Assembly: GCA_002432085.1 (NCBI GenBank)
Contig: DJFN01000232.1
Span: 6,597 to 14,635 of the forward strand
Source of the DNA: Flavobacteriales bacterium UBA5871
GTDB lineage: Bacteria > Bacteroidota > Bacteroidia > Flavobacteriales_D > Crocinitomicaceae
Reading direction: 5' to 3'
Length of the DNA stretch: 8,039 nucleotides
A program made the translations under genes and the position numbers. This document shows positions 1-6,906 of this stretch, one piece after another; within the stretch, counting starts at the first letter, position 1; the number at the start of each line of letters is the position of its first letter. The notes under the pieces are model-generated. The model was not told where the DNA came from. It worked only from the letters and a program-made list of their open reading frames with translations, and made no database searches.

Positions 1-559
1 GGGCTTGCGCGCGGTTGAAAATCCGTCGGAGATTCTGATTTCGGGTGGCGATAATACCCTTAGCGGCGTTGCGATTGCGGCCACGCTTGAGGGTGTTCGT
101 CCGCTCTTGATCGAAGTGCAGGCGCTGGTGAGCACGGCCGCTTATGGTACGCCACAGCGCTCGTCGACCGGTTTCGATCTTCGAAGGCTGAATATGCTGC
201 TGGCCGTTATGGAAAAACGCTGCGGATTCAAGCTGGGCGCGAAAGACGTGTTCCTGAACATTGCCGGTGGCATTCGTGTAGACGACCCGGCGATCGACCT
301 GGCTGTGGTAGCCGCGGTGTTATCGAGCAATGCCGATATCGCCATCGACCGAAGCATTTGCTGTTCGGCTGAAGTCGGGCTTTCGGGAGAAATCCGCCCG
401 GTGAATCGTATCGATCAGCGCATCCGTGAAGCTGAAAAACTGGGTTTTGAAAAGATCATCGTTTCGGCGCAGACCAAAGGACTGGACGCTTCGAATTACA
501 AGATCGAGCTGATCCGCTGCGCACGGATCGATGAAGTCGTGCGTGCTTTGTTTGCGTAA
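1..559 (+). CDS. radA: DNA repair protein RadA (Sms), C-terminal part; 5' end outside window
   Basis: RadA is a RecA-like ATPase that acts in the cytoplasm on recombination intermediates by promoting branch migration. Only about the last 185 residues are present, read in the frame starting at position 2; a full RadA is about 450 residues, so the zinc finger, Walker motifs and KNRFG motif lie upstream of the window. What is visible is the Lon-protease-like C-terminal domain: VRPLLIEVQALV, LNMLLAVMEKR, DVFLNIAGGIRV, DPAIDLAVVAAVLSS, EVGLSGEIRPV and REAEKLGF, all typical of the family. By my manual alignment with Lon, the catalytic Ser position falls in the DPAIDLA stretch and the catalytic Lys is replaced in PVNRIDQR, so this domain should not be a protease, as is known for RadA. 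The TTG at position 5 is internal, not a start. The stop is TAA at 557-559. The neighbours give no functional link. Confidence 0.95.
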   Translation, partial: GLRAVENPSEILISGGDNTLSGVAIAATLEGVRPLLIEVQALVSTAAYGTPQRSSTGFDLRRLNMLLAVMEKRCGFKLGAKDVFLNIAGGIRVDDPAIDLAVVAAVLSSNADIAIDRSICCSAEVGLSGEIRPVNRIDQRIREAEKLGFEKIIVSAQTKGLDASNYKIELIRCARIDEVVRALFA

Positions 560-602
560 ACAAGTGCGCTAGCTCTTTCTCTCTTTCTCCCGCAAATTCA
601 CG

Positions 603-630
603 AATGGTCAGCTTTGCTGACATTTATTCT
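603..630 (+). terminator. Likely intrinsic terminator of radA
   Basis: The core is a perfect 6-bp inverted repeat (GTCAGC-TTT-GCTGAC, 607-621). With one bulged G it can extend outward through AATG (603-606) and CATT (621-624). A T-rich stretch follows (TTTATTCTT, 623-630, overlapping the end of the extended stem). It sits about 45 nt after the radA stop, on the correct strand and before the next promoter. The T-tract is interrupted, so efficiency is uncertain. Confidence 0.55.
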
Positions 631-707
631 TCGCATGTTGGCAGATATACTTGCTCGACAAGTGGGTTTGTTTCATGTTATAGACCGATCGACTGGAAAT
701 TCGAAGC

Positions 708-742
708 AGACCGGAGACCGTCGACTGAAGACCGTAAGACCA
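708..742. repeat. Degenerate 7-bp tandem repeat (AGACCGN)
   Basis: Successive heptamers read AGACCGG (708), AGACCGT (715), CGACTGA (722) and AGACCGT (729), then AAGACCA (736), which is one base out of phase. A partial earlier pair, AGACCGA and TCGACTG, lies at 682-695. The array is in the non-coding gap between radA and the first surface-protein gene, about 50 nt upstream of the promoter. It could be microsatellite remains or a site for a repeat-binding protein; no function can be read from it. Confidence 0.6.
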
Positions 743-789
743 TTTACTAACCCAGTCCGTCGAAATATTCATTCGTTTCAACGCTTTTC

Positions 790-819
790 TTGTTGCGTTC
801 GTCTTAATGTGTAGTTTTG
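790..819 (+). promoter_or_regulatory. Bacteroidota-type promoter of the two-gene surface-protein operon
   Basis: TAGTTTTG at 812-819 matches the Bacteroidota -7 consensus TAnnTTTG exactly. TTG at 790-792 lies 19 nt upstream, the usual place for the -33 element; a second TTG directly follows at 793-795. Transcription would begin near 825, leaving only about a dozen untranslated bases before the ATG at 838. This also argues against the in-frame TTG at 817, which lies inside the -7 box, as the start codon. Confidence 0.65.
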
Positions 820-837
820 CACGATATACACACTGCC

Positions 838-3225
838 ATGAGAAAATTGCTACTTGCGGCCGCTATTCTGGCTCAATCCTACGCATTTGCAGACAATGAG
901 CCCGAAGTTGATCCGGCAAACGTCACGACTGTTACACCGATCTGTTTTGGAGGCACTTACATGCTTTACCGTGTCGGGATAACGGATCTCGATCTCGACG
1001 CACCGGATATTACGGCGGTTGTTTCGTCCAACGACGCTGTTATGGACGATGCCCTCATTAATTATTTCGAAGGAGCGGTTGTGGGCAACACAACGTATTT
1101 CGAATTCTACGGCGAGCCGGCTTCAGCAGGTACTTTTCAGCTCGAGCTCACTTTTACCGACGGAACGTATACCGTTACGGAAACGTTGCCGGTGATCACT
1201 GTCAGCGGCGCCATGTCGGTGGATTTTGTGGGAACGGAGATCGAGCTTTGCAGCGGACAGGGCACTGTAAACCTGTACGATCATGTGACTATTCCGGGCG
1301 GATCGTTTTACATCAACAGCCTTGAAACCGAATATCCGGATGGACTTTTCAATACCAACGCCACCGGTTTATCGCTCGAGCAAAGCTATACGATAGCTTA
1401 TTCCGTTTCGGTCGGCAACTGTCACCTTGAGGCTGAAGGCAGCATTATCATTCACGAATCGCAGGCATTGATCGTCGATGTAACACCCACCAGCTGTGGT
1501 GAAAGCAACGGAACGGCTGTGTGGGACGATCTCGCCGTAACCGTGGAATACGACCTGGCGCAATGGAGCTCGGGTCAGCAGAACGTCAATACCGTTACAG
1601 GATTGGGTGCCGGCGCGTACACGCTGACCGTTACGTTCGATAACGGCTGTATTTCAACGAAGTATTTCTCCATTCAAACTGCCGGCGCAGACGCAACGGG
1701 CGTTGTAGACGACGTTGACTGCTTTGGCGCAGAAACCGGTTCGATCACGTTGACACCCGTTGGATTAACTGCACCGATTTCAGCTTTGTGGAGCACCGGT
1801 CATTCGACCATTAACCTGACCGATATTCCGGCAGGAAATTACAGCGTTCACCTCACCGACGCCAACGATTGCGTAGTATTCAAGACTTTTACTGTGGGTC
1901 AATCGGAAGAAATTTTCGTCGATGCCGGAATTGAGAGCTCACCAAGCTGTGGCGGCACAGACGGAGAGATGGAAGTGTGGTTCACCGAAGGCGGTGAAGA
2001 ACCTTATACCTACGAATGGAGCAACGGCGACGTAGGAACGGTAGCCGATGACCTCGAATTCGGGATCTATTCACTCACAACGACCGACGCGCTCGGCTGC
2101 ATGGTGGTGAAAACGTTTTTCGTTTCTGAAAACGGCGGTCCGGACCTTTACGGAACGGTCACGCCGGCAGCTTGCGGCGCAGCTTCGGGCTCGATTCAGA
2201 CAACGGTTATTCCTCCTTCCGGTGAAACGATCAGCTCGATCAGCTGGTCGAACGGCGCGACTTCACAGGATGTTTCCAATCTGCCGGCCGCTTTCTATAC
2301 CTGTACGCTGACGGCTTCGAATACCTGCCGCGCGATCAAAGGCTGGACGGTTCCAACCGGAATGCCTCAGCGCAACGACATCTGTGTGGTGACCGTTGAC
2401 AGTGCAACCACGACGAACCTCGTTGTCTGGGAAAAAGTAGAAACGACGGGTATTTCCCATTACAATATTTACCGCGAGACTTCCATTCAAGGGAATTACG
2501 CGCTGATCGATACCGTAAATGCTACGAATCTTTCGGTATTCAACGACGTGGTGGCTTCGCCGGTAGAGCGTTCCTGGCGCTATAAGATCGCGGCTGTGAA
2601 CGAATGTGGTGTCGAAGGTCCGCATTCGGGCGCTCACCAGACCATTCACCTGTCAATGATGCCAGGCGCGGCCGGAACGGATGTCGACATTACATGGAAT
2701 GCTTATGAAGGTGCGGCTTTCAGCAGCTACCAGATTTACCGCTACACCGACATCAGTGCCGCCTGGGAAGAAATTGCGGTCGTTCCGACCACGGTACTGT
2801 CTTACACGGATGTCATCGACCCGGCGACACTGGGACTCGATTACATGGTGGAAATGGAGCTCGACGATACCTGTACGGCCGTTGTGTGGCGCGCGCAGGA
2901 CTTCAACTCTTCCCGCTCGAACAAAGACAAGGCACAATTCAGTGCCGGTAACGGAACCGGTGATTCGCACAACAGCATCACTGAAAACTACCTCGAGGCC
3001 ATTCGCGTGTATCCGAATCCTGCCACAGAGCTCATCGTGATCGAGCAGGAAACCACGCAACCGCTTGTGATTGAAATCCGTTCGGTTGACGGACACTTGA
3101 TCCAGTCAACCGAAATGATCCAACTTTCCAAAGAAATTCGCATCAATGAGCTGGCAGACGGCATGTACTTCATGTCGATCCGTCTGAACGGCGTTGAGCA
3201 AACGAAACGCTTCATCAAAAACTGA
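838..3225 (+). CDS. T9SS-secreted surface protein with SprB repeats and fibronectin-III-like domains
   Basis: This 795-residue exported protein is probably a surface adhesin or structural protein; no catalytic motif is visible. The ATG at 838 is chosen because it opens a clean signal peptide (MRKLLLAAAILAQSYAFA, predicted cut after residue 18) and because the upstream TTG lies in the promoter. Domains in order: an Ig-like, strand-rich region (about 35-212); four SprB-type repeats (about 213-505); a fibronectin-III-like domain (about 515-607) with VVWEK, HYNIYRE and AAVNECG; a second one (about 610-680); a linker with SRSNKDK; and a type A T9SS sorting domain (about 718-795) with VYPNP at 724-728 and ADGMYFMSI near the end. 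It is followed after 5 nt by a longer paralogue, with which it should be co-transcribed. There is no Shine-Dalgarno sequence, as is usual in Bacteroidota. The export route is well supported; the ligand or role is unknown. Confidence 0.9.
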   Translation: MRKLLLAAAILAQSYAFADNEPEVDPANVTTVTPICFGGTYMLYRVGITDLDLDAPDITAVVSSNDAVMDDALINYFEGAVVGNTTYFEFYGEPASAGTFQLELTFTDGTYTVTETLPVITVSGAMSVDFVGTEIELCSGQGTVNLYDHVTIPGGSFYINSLETEYPDGLFNTNATGLSLEQSYTIAYSVSVGNCHLEAEGSIIIHESQALIVDVTPTSCGESNGTAVWDDLAVTVEYDLAQWSSGQQNVNTVTGLGAGAYTLTVTFDNGCISTKYFSIQTAGADATGVVDDVDCFGAETGSITLTPVGLTAPISALWSTGHSTINLTDIPAGNYSVHLTDANDCVVFKTFTVGQSEEIFVDAGIESSPSCGGTDGEMEVWFTEGGEEPYTYEWSNGDVGTVADDLEFGIYSLTTTDALGCMVVKTFFVSENGGPDLYGTVTPAACGAASGSIQTTVIPPSGETISSISWSNGATSQDVSNLPAAFYTCTLTASNTCRAIKGWTVPTGMPQRNDICVVTVDSATTTNLVVWEKVETTGISHYNIYRETSIQGNYALIDTVNATNLSVFNDVVASPVERSWRYKIAAVNECGVEGPHSGAHQTIHLSMMPGAAGTDVDITWNAYEGAAFSSYQIYRYTDISAAWEEIAVVPTTVLSYTDVIDPATLGLDYMVEMELDDTCTAVVWRAQDFNSSRSNKDKAQFSAGNGTGDSHNSITENYLEAIRVYPNPATELIVIEQETTQPLVIEIRSVDGHLIQSTEMIQLSKEIRINELADGMYFMSIRLNGVEQTKRFIKN
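1474..2352 (+). repeat. Array of four SprB-type repeats in the first surface protein
   Basis: The four units of about 70 residues each start near an SCG, DCF, SCG or ACG cysteine and carry a central WSxG motif (Trp at residues 243, 318, 394 and 470). Most then have a GxYxxxxT strand and a second cysteine. The cysteine pairs are 220/271, 295/345, 371/421 and 446/497. The WSNG...aGtYtvtvtDanGC pattern is that of the SprB repeat, first known from the flavobacterial gliding adhesin SprB. DNA identity between units is low, so these are old repeats. Confidence 0.8.
2989..3222 (+). other. T9SS type A C-terminal sorting domain (first surface protein)
   Basis: Residues about 718-795 show the family marks: VYPNP at 724-728, a central SVDGHLIQS strand, then ELADGMYFMSIRLNG and a terminal basic KRFIKN. 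In T9SS substrates this domain is recognised at the outer membrane, cleaved off, and the cargo is attached to the surface or released. The assignment is by motif and position. Confidence 0.88.
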
Positions 3226-3230
3226 TCGCT

Positions 3231-6200
3231 ATGAAAAAACTACTGTTACTTCTGACACTCGCCGTGAGCGGATGGACATTTGCACAGGGCGAATACGACT
3301 GGGGGCACGTCACGAATGCCGACTTCAACACGTTCGACAATTCGGACATTGTGATGAAAGGCGGAAGGCTTTACCAGACTTACGATTCCTCGGGCTACAT
3401 TCTGAAAGTTTCGATGTACGACCCGGCGACTTCGAGCTGGACAAAGCTGGCGCGCATCACCGGGCTGGCGACTTCGGTTTCCAACCTGCAAGCGAAGATG
3501 GTCGGCGACAAGATTTACATCCTGACGCAAGGCTACGATGCTTTTGTCCTGTATTCCTTTGAATTTACGACGAACACGCTGCAACAGGTCGGAGCTTCCC
3601 TGCCCACGGTTTTCCCGGGTACCAAGTGGACATTTGTGGCCGGCGATTCGAACAGCGAGCTGCTCTTGCTTCGGAACGAGAATTATGACAATATGTTCCT
3701 GAGTCGTTACAACACCGCTACGAGCAGCTGGGACAGCTGGGAATGTTCTACCGAGCTGAATCCGGCAGGCGCAGATGTAAGCTCCCACCAGGCCGAATTG
3801 TACCTGACCAACGGCGGTGACATTTACTGCGGTTTGTCCGGTGCTACCAATCGTCTGATCCAGACGACGATGGCCAATCCGTCGGCTTTCAGTTTTTACA
3901 ACACCGGCGGATCCAACAACGGTGCGCTTTACATTGACGGCGCCGAAGCTGCAGGCTCGATCTTTTACTTCACCGGCGATGGCCAGACGGCCCCGATGAT
4001 CAACCTGTTCAACAGCACATTGCAGAAAACCTGGCAGATCATTCCTACGGTCAACGATATTAACGTTATTTCCGCTGTCATCGTACCGCTGGATTACAAC
4101 GTTACGCCGGACGCTTATTTCGCGGTCCACAATCCGGCTTATGCGTTCGTGGTTTCGAACTTCACGCCGATGGGCGGTGGCGCAGCCAACAACTTTTACC
4201 TGAACCGCCAGGACCTTCCGGGCGATATGGAATGGGAATTCGTTGGTCCATCGATCGAATTGGGCAATCCTCCGCTGTATGCCGCTACCGTTCGTGCATC
4301 GCTCGACGACCTGAGCCAGCACTTCGCGGTGCAATACGGAACACAGGCTTCTTTCGGGGCGGCTACAATGAAAGTACTCAACCGCAAACCGGCCACCGAC
4401 GGAACCGATCCGTTGCTGAACAGTGGTCTGTGTCTTGGTCACCACAACGAGATTTACCCGCTTTTCGAGGTCCACGACGCCGATGTAGAGCCGGTTCGTA
4501 TTACCAGCGTTACTTCCCTTAACGGCGTTCTCACCAACCTTTCGGCGATCTCGATCGGACAGGACCTGAGCTCCAACCCTTCTATCTCCAAATTCAAAAT
4601 CTACGGAACGATCACAGGACCGGGATCGGATGCTGTGATCGTTACCTATACGGACGGCTGGAGCATTATCGTGGATACGCTTCCGCTGTTCAACACATCG
4701 AACAACGCTCCGAACGTTTCGTTTACTCAAAGCCCGCTCAATCTGTGTAACAACGAGAATATGATCGAGCTGGAAAACTTTGTCAATACAACCGGCGAAG
4801 GCGTTTTCACCTTAAACGGAACCGAGCTGACTTCCAGCACGATCAACGGTATCACGGAATCTGCTCAGAACCCGAGCGGTACGATCTACTACCGCGTAAA
4901 CATCGACGGCTGCTTCGTTGAAACAGGTGTTTCCTTCAACTTTGTACAGGCAGGAACAGCCAGCGCGAATACGACAGATGCAACCTGCGGAAGCGCCGAC
5001 GGAAGCGCTACGATTACATTCGTCCAGGGAACTTCCTCCGATGTTACGTTCGAATGGAGCACCGGTGAAACGGATCAAACGATCAACGACCTTTCAGCCG
5101 GCGCTTATTATTATGCCGTGACGGATGAATACGGTTGTCACACAACCGGTTTTGCCAGCGTTGAAGCAGCGGGAATCGATGTTACGGTGAATTCCACTCC
5201 GATGACTTGTCCAGGTGCAAACGATGCCGCGCTCGAAGTGAGTGTAACCGGCGTACCGGATTACTCCGTATTGTGGTCGAACGGCTACTCGACGGACTTG
5301 ATCTCCGATCTCGCACCGGGAACTTACGAAGTTACGGTAACCACACCGGGCTGCCAGGCAATCTATTCCTACGAGGTCGACAACATCGCTCCGATCACAG
5401 CAGACCTTACAGCTGCGGTTGAACCGGGCTGCGGATTAAACAACGGTGTTGTGAACGGAACGTATGCCGGCGGATCGGGCAACTATACGTACGACTGGAT
5501 CGGCCAGGGACAAACAACGGCCAACCTGACGGGCGTTTCCTACGGTTATTACGAAGTTGAAGTGACCGACGACAGCGGTTGTGCGGATACATTCGGCTTT
5601 CACCTGAACAACCTTGGAGCGGTGATTATTTCCGACAGCGTTATCCCAAGCGCCTGTAACCAGGACAACGGAGCTATTCTCGTTACGCTGACCCAGCATC
5701 CGCTTGGAAACCCGGCCAGCGTTATCGACTGGTCGAACGGCAATCCTTTCGAAGACAATTTCAACCTGGCGCCAGGAACTTATACGCTTACCGTAGCTTC
5801 TCCACCGCTTAGCGGAACGAACCTTTGCTACGCGATGAAAACCATGACGGTTGGTACAAGAGCGCCGATTCGCCAGGAGATCTGCCTCGTAACGGTGGAC
5901 ACAGCGACTTCAACGAACCTCATCGTCTGGGAAAAGCTGGAATCCGATGTACATCATTACAACATCTACCGCGAGAACGCCGTAGCCGGATTGTATATGC
6001 TGATCGATACGGTAATGTATGACAGCGAATCGCTGTTCAACGACGTGGTGGCTTCGCCGGACGATCGTTCATGGCGCTACCGCATCTCTGCGGTGAACGA
6101 ATGCGGTATCGAAAGTCCGATTTCCGCTCCGCACAAAACGGTTCACCTGAATTCCATCGAGGACGTTGGCGGCAGTATGGATATTTACTGGGACGATTAC

Positions 6201-6710
6201 GAAGGCCTCACGGCTCCGGAATACGTCGTATGGCGCTTTACAGACCAGCTTGGCTGGGAAGCGCTCGAGCCTGCTGTGCCATTCGGAACTTCTTTCTTCA
6301 ACGATGTACCGCCGGCAGGATCTACCGGACTGGACTACTTCGTAGAGCTCGTGCCGGCATTTACCTGCATAGCTGAAAAAGCCCAGGACTTTAACTCCTC
6401 CCGTTCGAACAAGGACAAGGCGCAGTTCAGCCCGGGTCAGGGAACAGGTGATTCCAACAACGGCATTCACGAAGAATCCGGCGGCGAAGTCGAAGTGTAT
6501 CCGAATCCGTTCGATGACGTGCTGACTATTTCCATCACGAACGCTACCGAAGATGTAACGATCTTCCTCTACAGCATCGACGGACACCTGATTACCAGCA
6601 CGACTTTGTCGAACGGTACCCACCAGCTGGATCTCCGCAACCTGGATGCGGGTGTCTATTTCATCCGCGCGGGAGAGACGCAGCAACTACAACGATTTAT
6701 CAAGCAGTAA
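3231..6710 (+). CDS. T9SS-secreted surface protein: beta-propeller-like, Ig-like, SprB repeats, FnIII-like domains
   Basis: This 1159-residue exported protein is a tandem paralogue of the gene before it. The start ATG lies 5 nt after that gene's stop, with no visible Shine-Dalgarno sequence, and translational coupling is likely. A signal peptide (MKKLLLLLTLAVSGWTFA) is predicted to be cut before Gln19. Domains in order: a strand-rich propeller-like region (about 20-385) with blade-like units such as GGRLYQTYDSSG and GDKIYILTQG; an Ig-like region (about 398-575); four SprB-type repeats (about 576-873); two fibronectin-III-like domains (about 882-975 and 976-1045) with VTVDTATSTNLIVWEK and HYNIYRE; the SRSNKDK linker; and a type A T9SS sorting domain (about 1086-1159, VYPNP at 1089-1093). 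It is probably surface-attached or released, for binding or adhesion. No active-site motif is seen. The propeller could be Kelch-like, but no clear Kelch double-glycine pattern runs through it. Confidence 0.92.
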   Translation: MKKLLLLLTLAVSGWTFAQGEYDWGHVTNADFNTFDNSDIVMKGGRLYQTYDSSGYILKVSMYDPATSSWTKLARITGLATSVSNLQAKMVGDKIYILTQGYDAFVLYSFEFTTNTLQQVGASLPTVFPGTKWTFVAGDSNSELLLLRNENYDNMFLSRYNTATSSWDSWECSTELNPAGADVSSHQAELYLTNGGDIYCGLSGATNRLIQTTMANPSAFSFYNTGGSNNGALYIDGAEAAGSIFYFTGDGQTAPMINLFNSTLQKTWQIIPTVNDINVISAVIVPLDYNVTPDAYFAVHNPAYAFVVSNFTPMGGGAANNFYLNRQDLPGDMEWEFVGPSIELGNPPLYAATVRASLDDLSQHFAVQYGTQASFGAATMKVLNRKPATDGTDPLLNSGLCLGHHNEIYPLFEVHDADVEPVRITSVTSLNGVLTNLSAISIGQDLSSNPSISKFKIYGTITGPGSDAVIVTYTDGWSIIVDTLPLFNTSNNAPNVSFTQSPLNLCNNENMIELENFVNTTGEGVFTLNGTELTSSTINGITESAQNPSGTIYYRVNIDGCFVETGVSFNFVQAGTASANTTDATCGSADGSATITFVQGTSSDVTFEWSTGETDQTINDLSAGAYYYAVTDEYGCHTTGFASVEAAGIDVTVNSTPMTCPGANDAALEVSVTGVPDYSVLWSNGYSTDLISDLAPGTYEVTVTTPGCQAIYSYEVDNIAPITADLTAAVEPGCGLNNGVVNGTYAGGSGNYTYDWIGQGQTTANLTGVSYGYYEVEVTDDSGCADTFGFHLNNLGAVIISDSVIPSACNQDNGAILVTLTQHPLGNPASVIDWSNGNPFEDNFNLAPGTYTLTVASPPLSGTNLCYAMKTMTVGTRAPIRQEICLVTVDTATSTNLIVWEKLESDVHHYNIYRENAVAGLYMLIDTVMYDSESLFNDVVASPDDRSWRYRISAVNECGIESPISAPHKTVHLNSIEDVGGSMDIYWDDYEGLTAPEYVVWRFTDQLGWEALEPAVPFGTSFFNDVPPAGSTGLDYFVELVPAFTCIAEKAQDFNSSRSNKDKAQFSPGQGTGDSNNGIHEESGGEVEVYPNPFDDVLTISITNATEDVTIFLYSIDGHLITSTTLSNGTHQLDLRNLDAGVYFIRAGETQQLQRFIKQ
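3285..4385 (+). other. Propeller-like N-terminal region, absent from the upstream paralogue
   Basis: Residues about 19-385 contain six or seven units of roughly 45-60 residues. Each has a short hydrophobic strand after a glycine or polar turn (RLYQTY, KIYILT, ELLLLR, DIYCGL, SIFYFT, DAYFAV, HFAVQY), often followed by a [YF]xxxTxxW-type strand (YDPATSSWTKL, YNTATSSWDSW). The periodicity suggests a beta-propeller. The fold is inferred from this pattern alone. Confidence 0.55.
4956..5849 (+). repeat. Array of four SprB-type repeats in the second surface protein
   Basis: The units have central Trp at residues 609 (WSTG), 682 (WSNG), 756 (WIGQG, degenerate) and 834 (WSNG). Their cysteine pairs are 586/636, 660/708, 734/784 and 809/866. 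The fourth unit has a few extra residues (PPLSGT) between the last strand and its second cysteine. The unit count and order match the upstream paralogue, which supports whole-array duplication rather than independent growth. Confidence 0.8.
6486..6707 (+). other. T9SS type A C-terminal sorting domain (second surface protein)
   Basis: Residues about 1086-1159 carry VYPNP at 1089-1093, SIDGHLITS in the centre, NLDAGVYFIRAGETQ and a final RFIKQ. The layout equals that of the upstream paralogue's tail, including the SxDGHLIxS strand, but most other positions have diverged. Confidence 0.9.
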
Positions 6711-6740
6711 TAACGTTTCCACAACCAATTCAATAATCTG

Positions 6741-6776
6741 AGGGTGTGCTCATTGCGGGCGCACCTTCGCGTTTCC
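6741..6776 (+). terminator. Hairpin after the operon, possible terminator
   Basis: AGGGTGTGC (6741-6749) can pair with GCGCACCTT (6759-6767) as a 9-bp stem with two G-U pairs and a 9-nt loop. It begins 31 nt after the stop codon at 6710. The downstream sequence is only weakly T-rich (CGCGTTT), so it could be a terminator or an RNA-end protecting hairpin. Confidence 0.45.
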
Positions 6777-6784
6777 AGGGGCTT

Positions 6785-6831
6785 TGTTCAAAAAAATAAG
6801 GGGTTCAAACAAGTGTGTTCAGCATTGAACA
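6785..6831. repeat. Cluster of GTTCA words ending in a small palindrome
   Basis: GTTCA occurs at 6786-6790, 6803-6807 and 6817-6821. The last copy forms an inverted repeat, TGTTCA-GCAT-TGAACA (6816-6831). The cluster lies about 30-75 nt upstream of the promoter of the next gene, where an operator could sit. The words are short and the region is A/T-rich, so chance is possible. Confidence 0.3.
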
Positions 6832-6857
6832 ACAGTGACTATAAATTCCGCTGGCTA

Positions 6858-6888
6858 TTGTTGCAAGGCTGAGTTTTATTGAATTTTG
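6858..6888 (+). promoter_or_regulatory. Probable promoter of the third surface-protein gene
   Basis: GAATTTTG at 6881-6888 matches the Bacteroidota -7 box TAnnTTTG at all but the first base. A doubled TTGTTG (6858-6863) lies 17 nt upstream at the -33 position. The TTTG ends 18 nt before the ATG at 6907, exactly as in the promoter at 790-819, and both are followed by CAC. There is no Shine-Dalgarno sequence in the short leader. Confidence 0.5.
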
Positions 6889-6906
6889 CACCCCGCAATT
6901 TTTGTA

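Noticed and set aside
1..559. RadA C-terminal domain as an active Lon-type protease
   Set aside because: The overall domain matches, but the Ser-Lys dyad positions are replaced, and the family is known as a non-proteolytic recombination ATPase.
614..814. A 66-codon open frame between radA and the first surface-protein gene
   Set aside because: It starts in the loop of the likely radA terminator, runs through the heptamer repeats and ends in the promoter. The product has no recognisable features and there is no start signal of its own.
817..837. TTG at 817 as an earlier start for the first surface protein
   Set aside because: It would add seven polar residues before the signal peptide and lies inside the -7 promoter box. 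The ATG at 838 gives a normal signal peptide.
3246..4730. A 494-codon open frame on the minus strand inside the second surface-protein gene
   Set aside because: It lies fully antisense to a strongly supported gene. Its product is Arg- and Val-rich with no domain pattern, no signal peptide and no promoter. Its openness follows from the codon use of the sense gene.
6069..6686. A minus-strand open frame resembling another minus-strand frame at 2653-3096
   Set aside because: The resemblance between the two antisense products simply mirrors the conserved sense-strand FnIII, linker and sorting regions of the paralogues. Neither has independent coding evidence.
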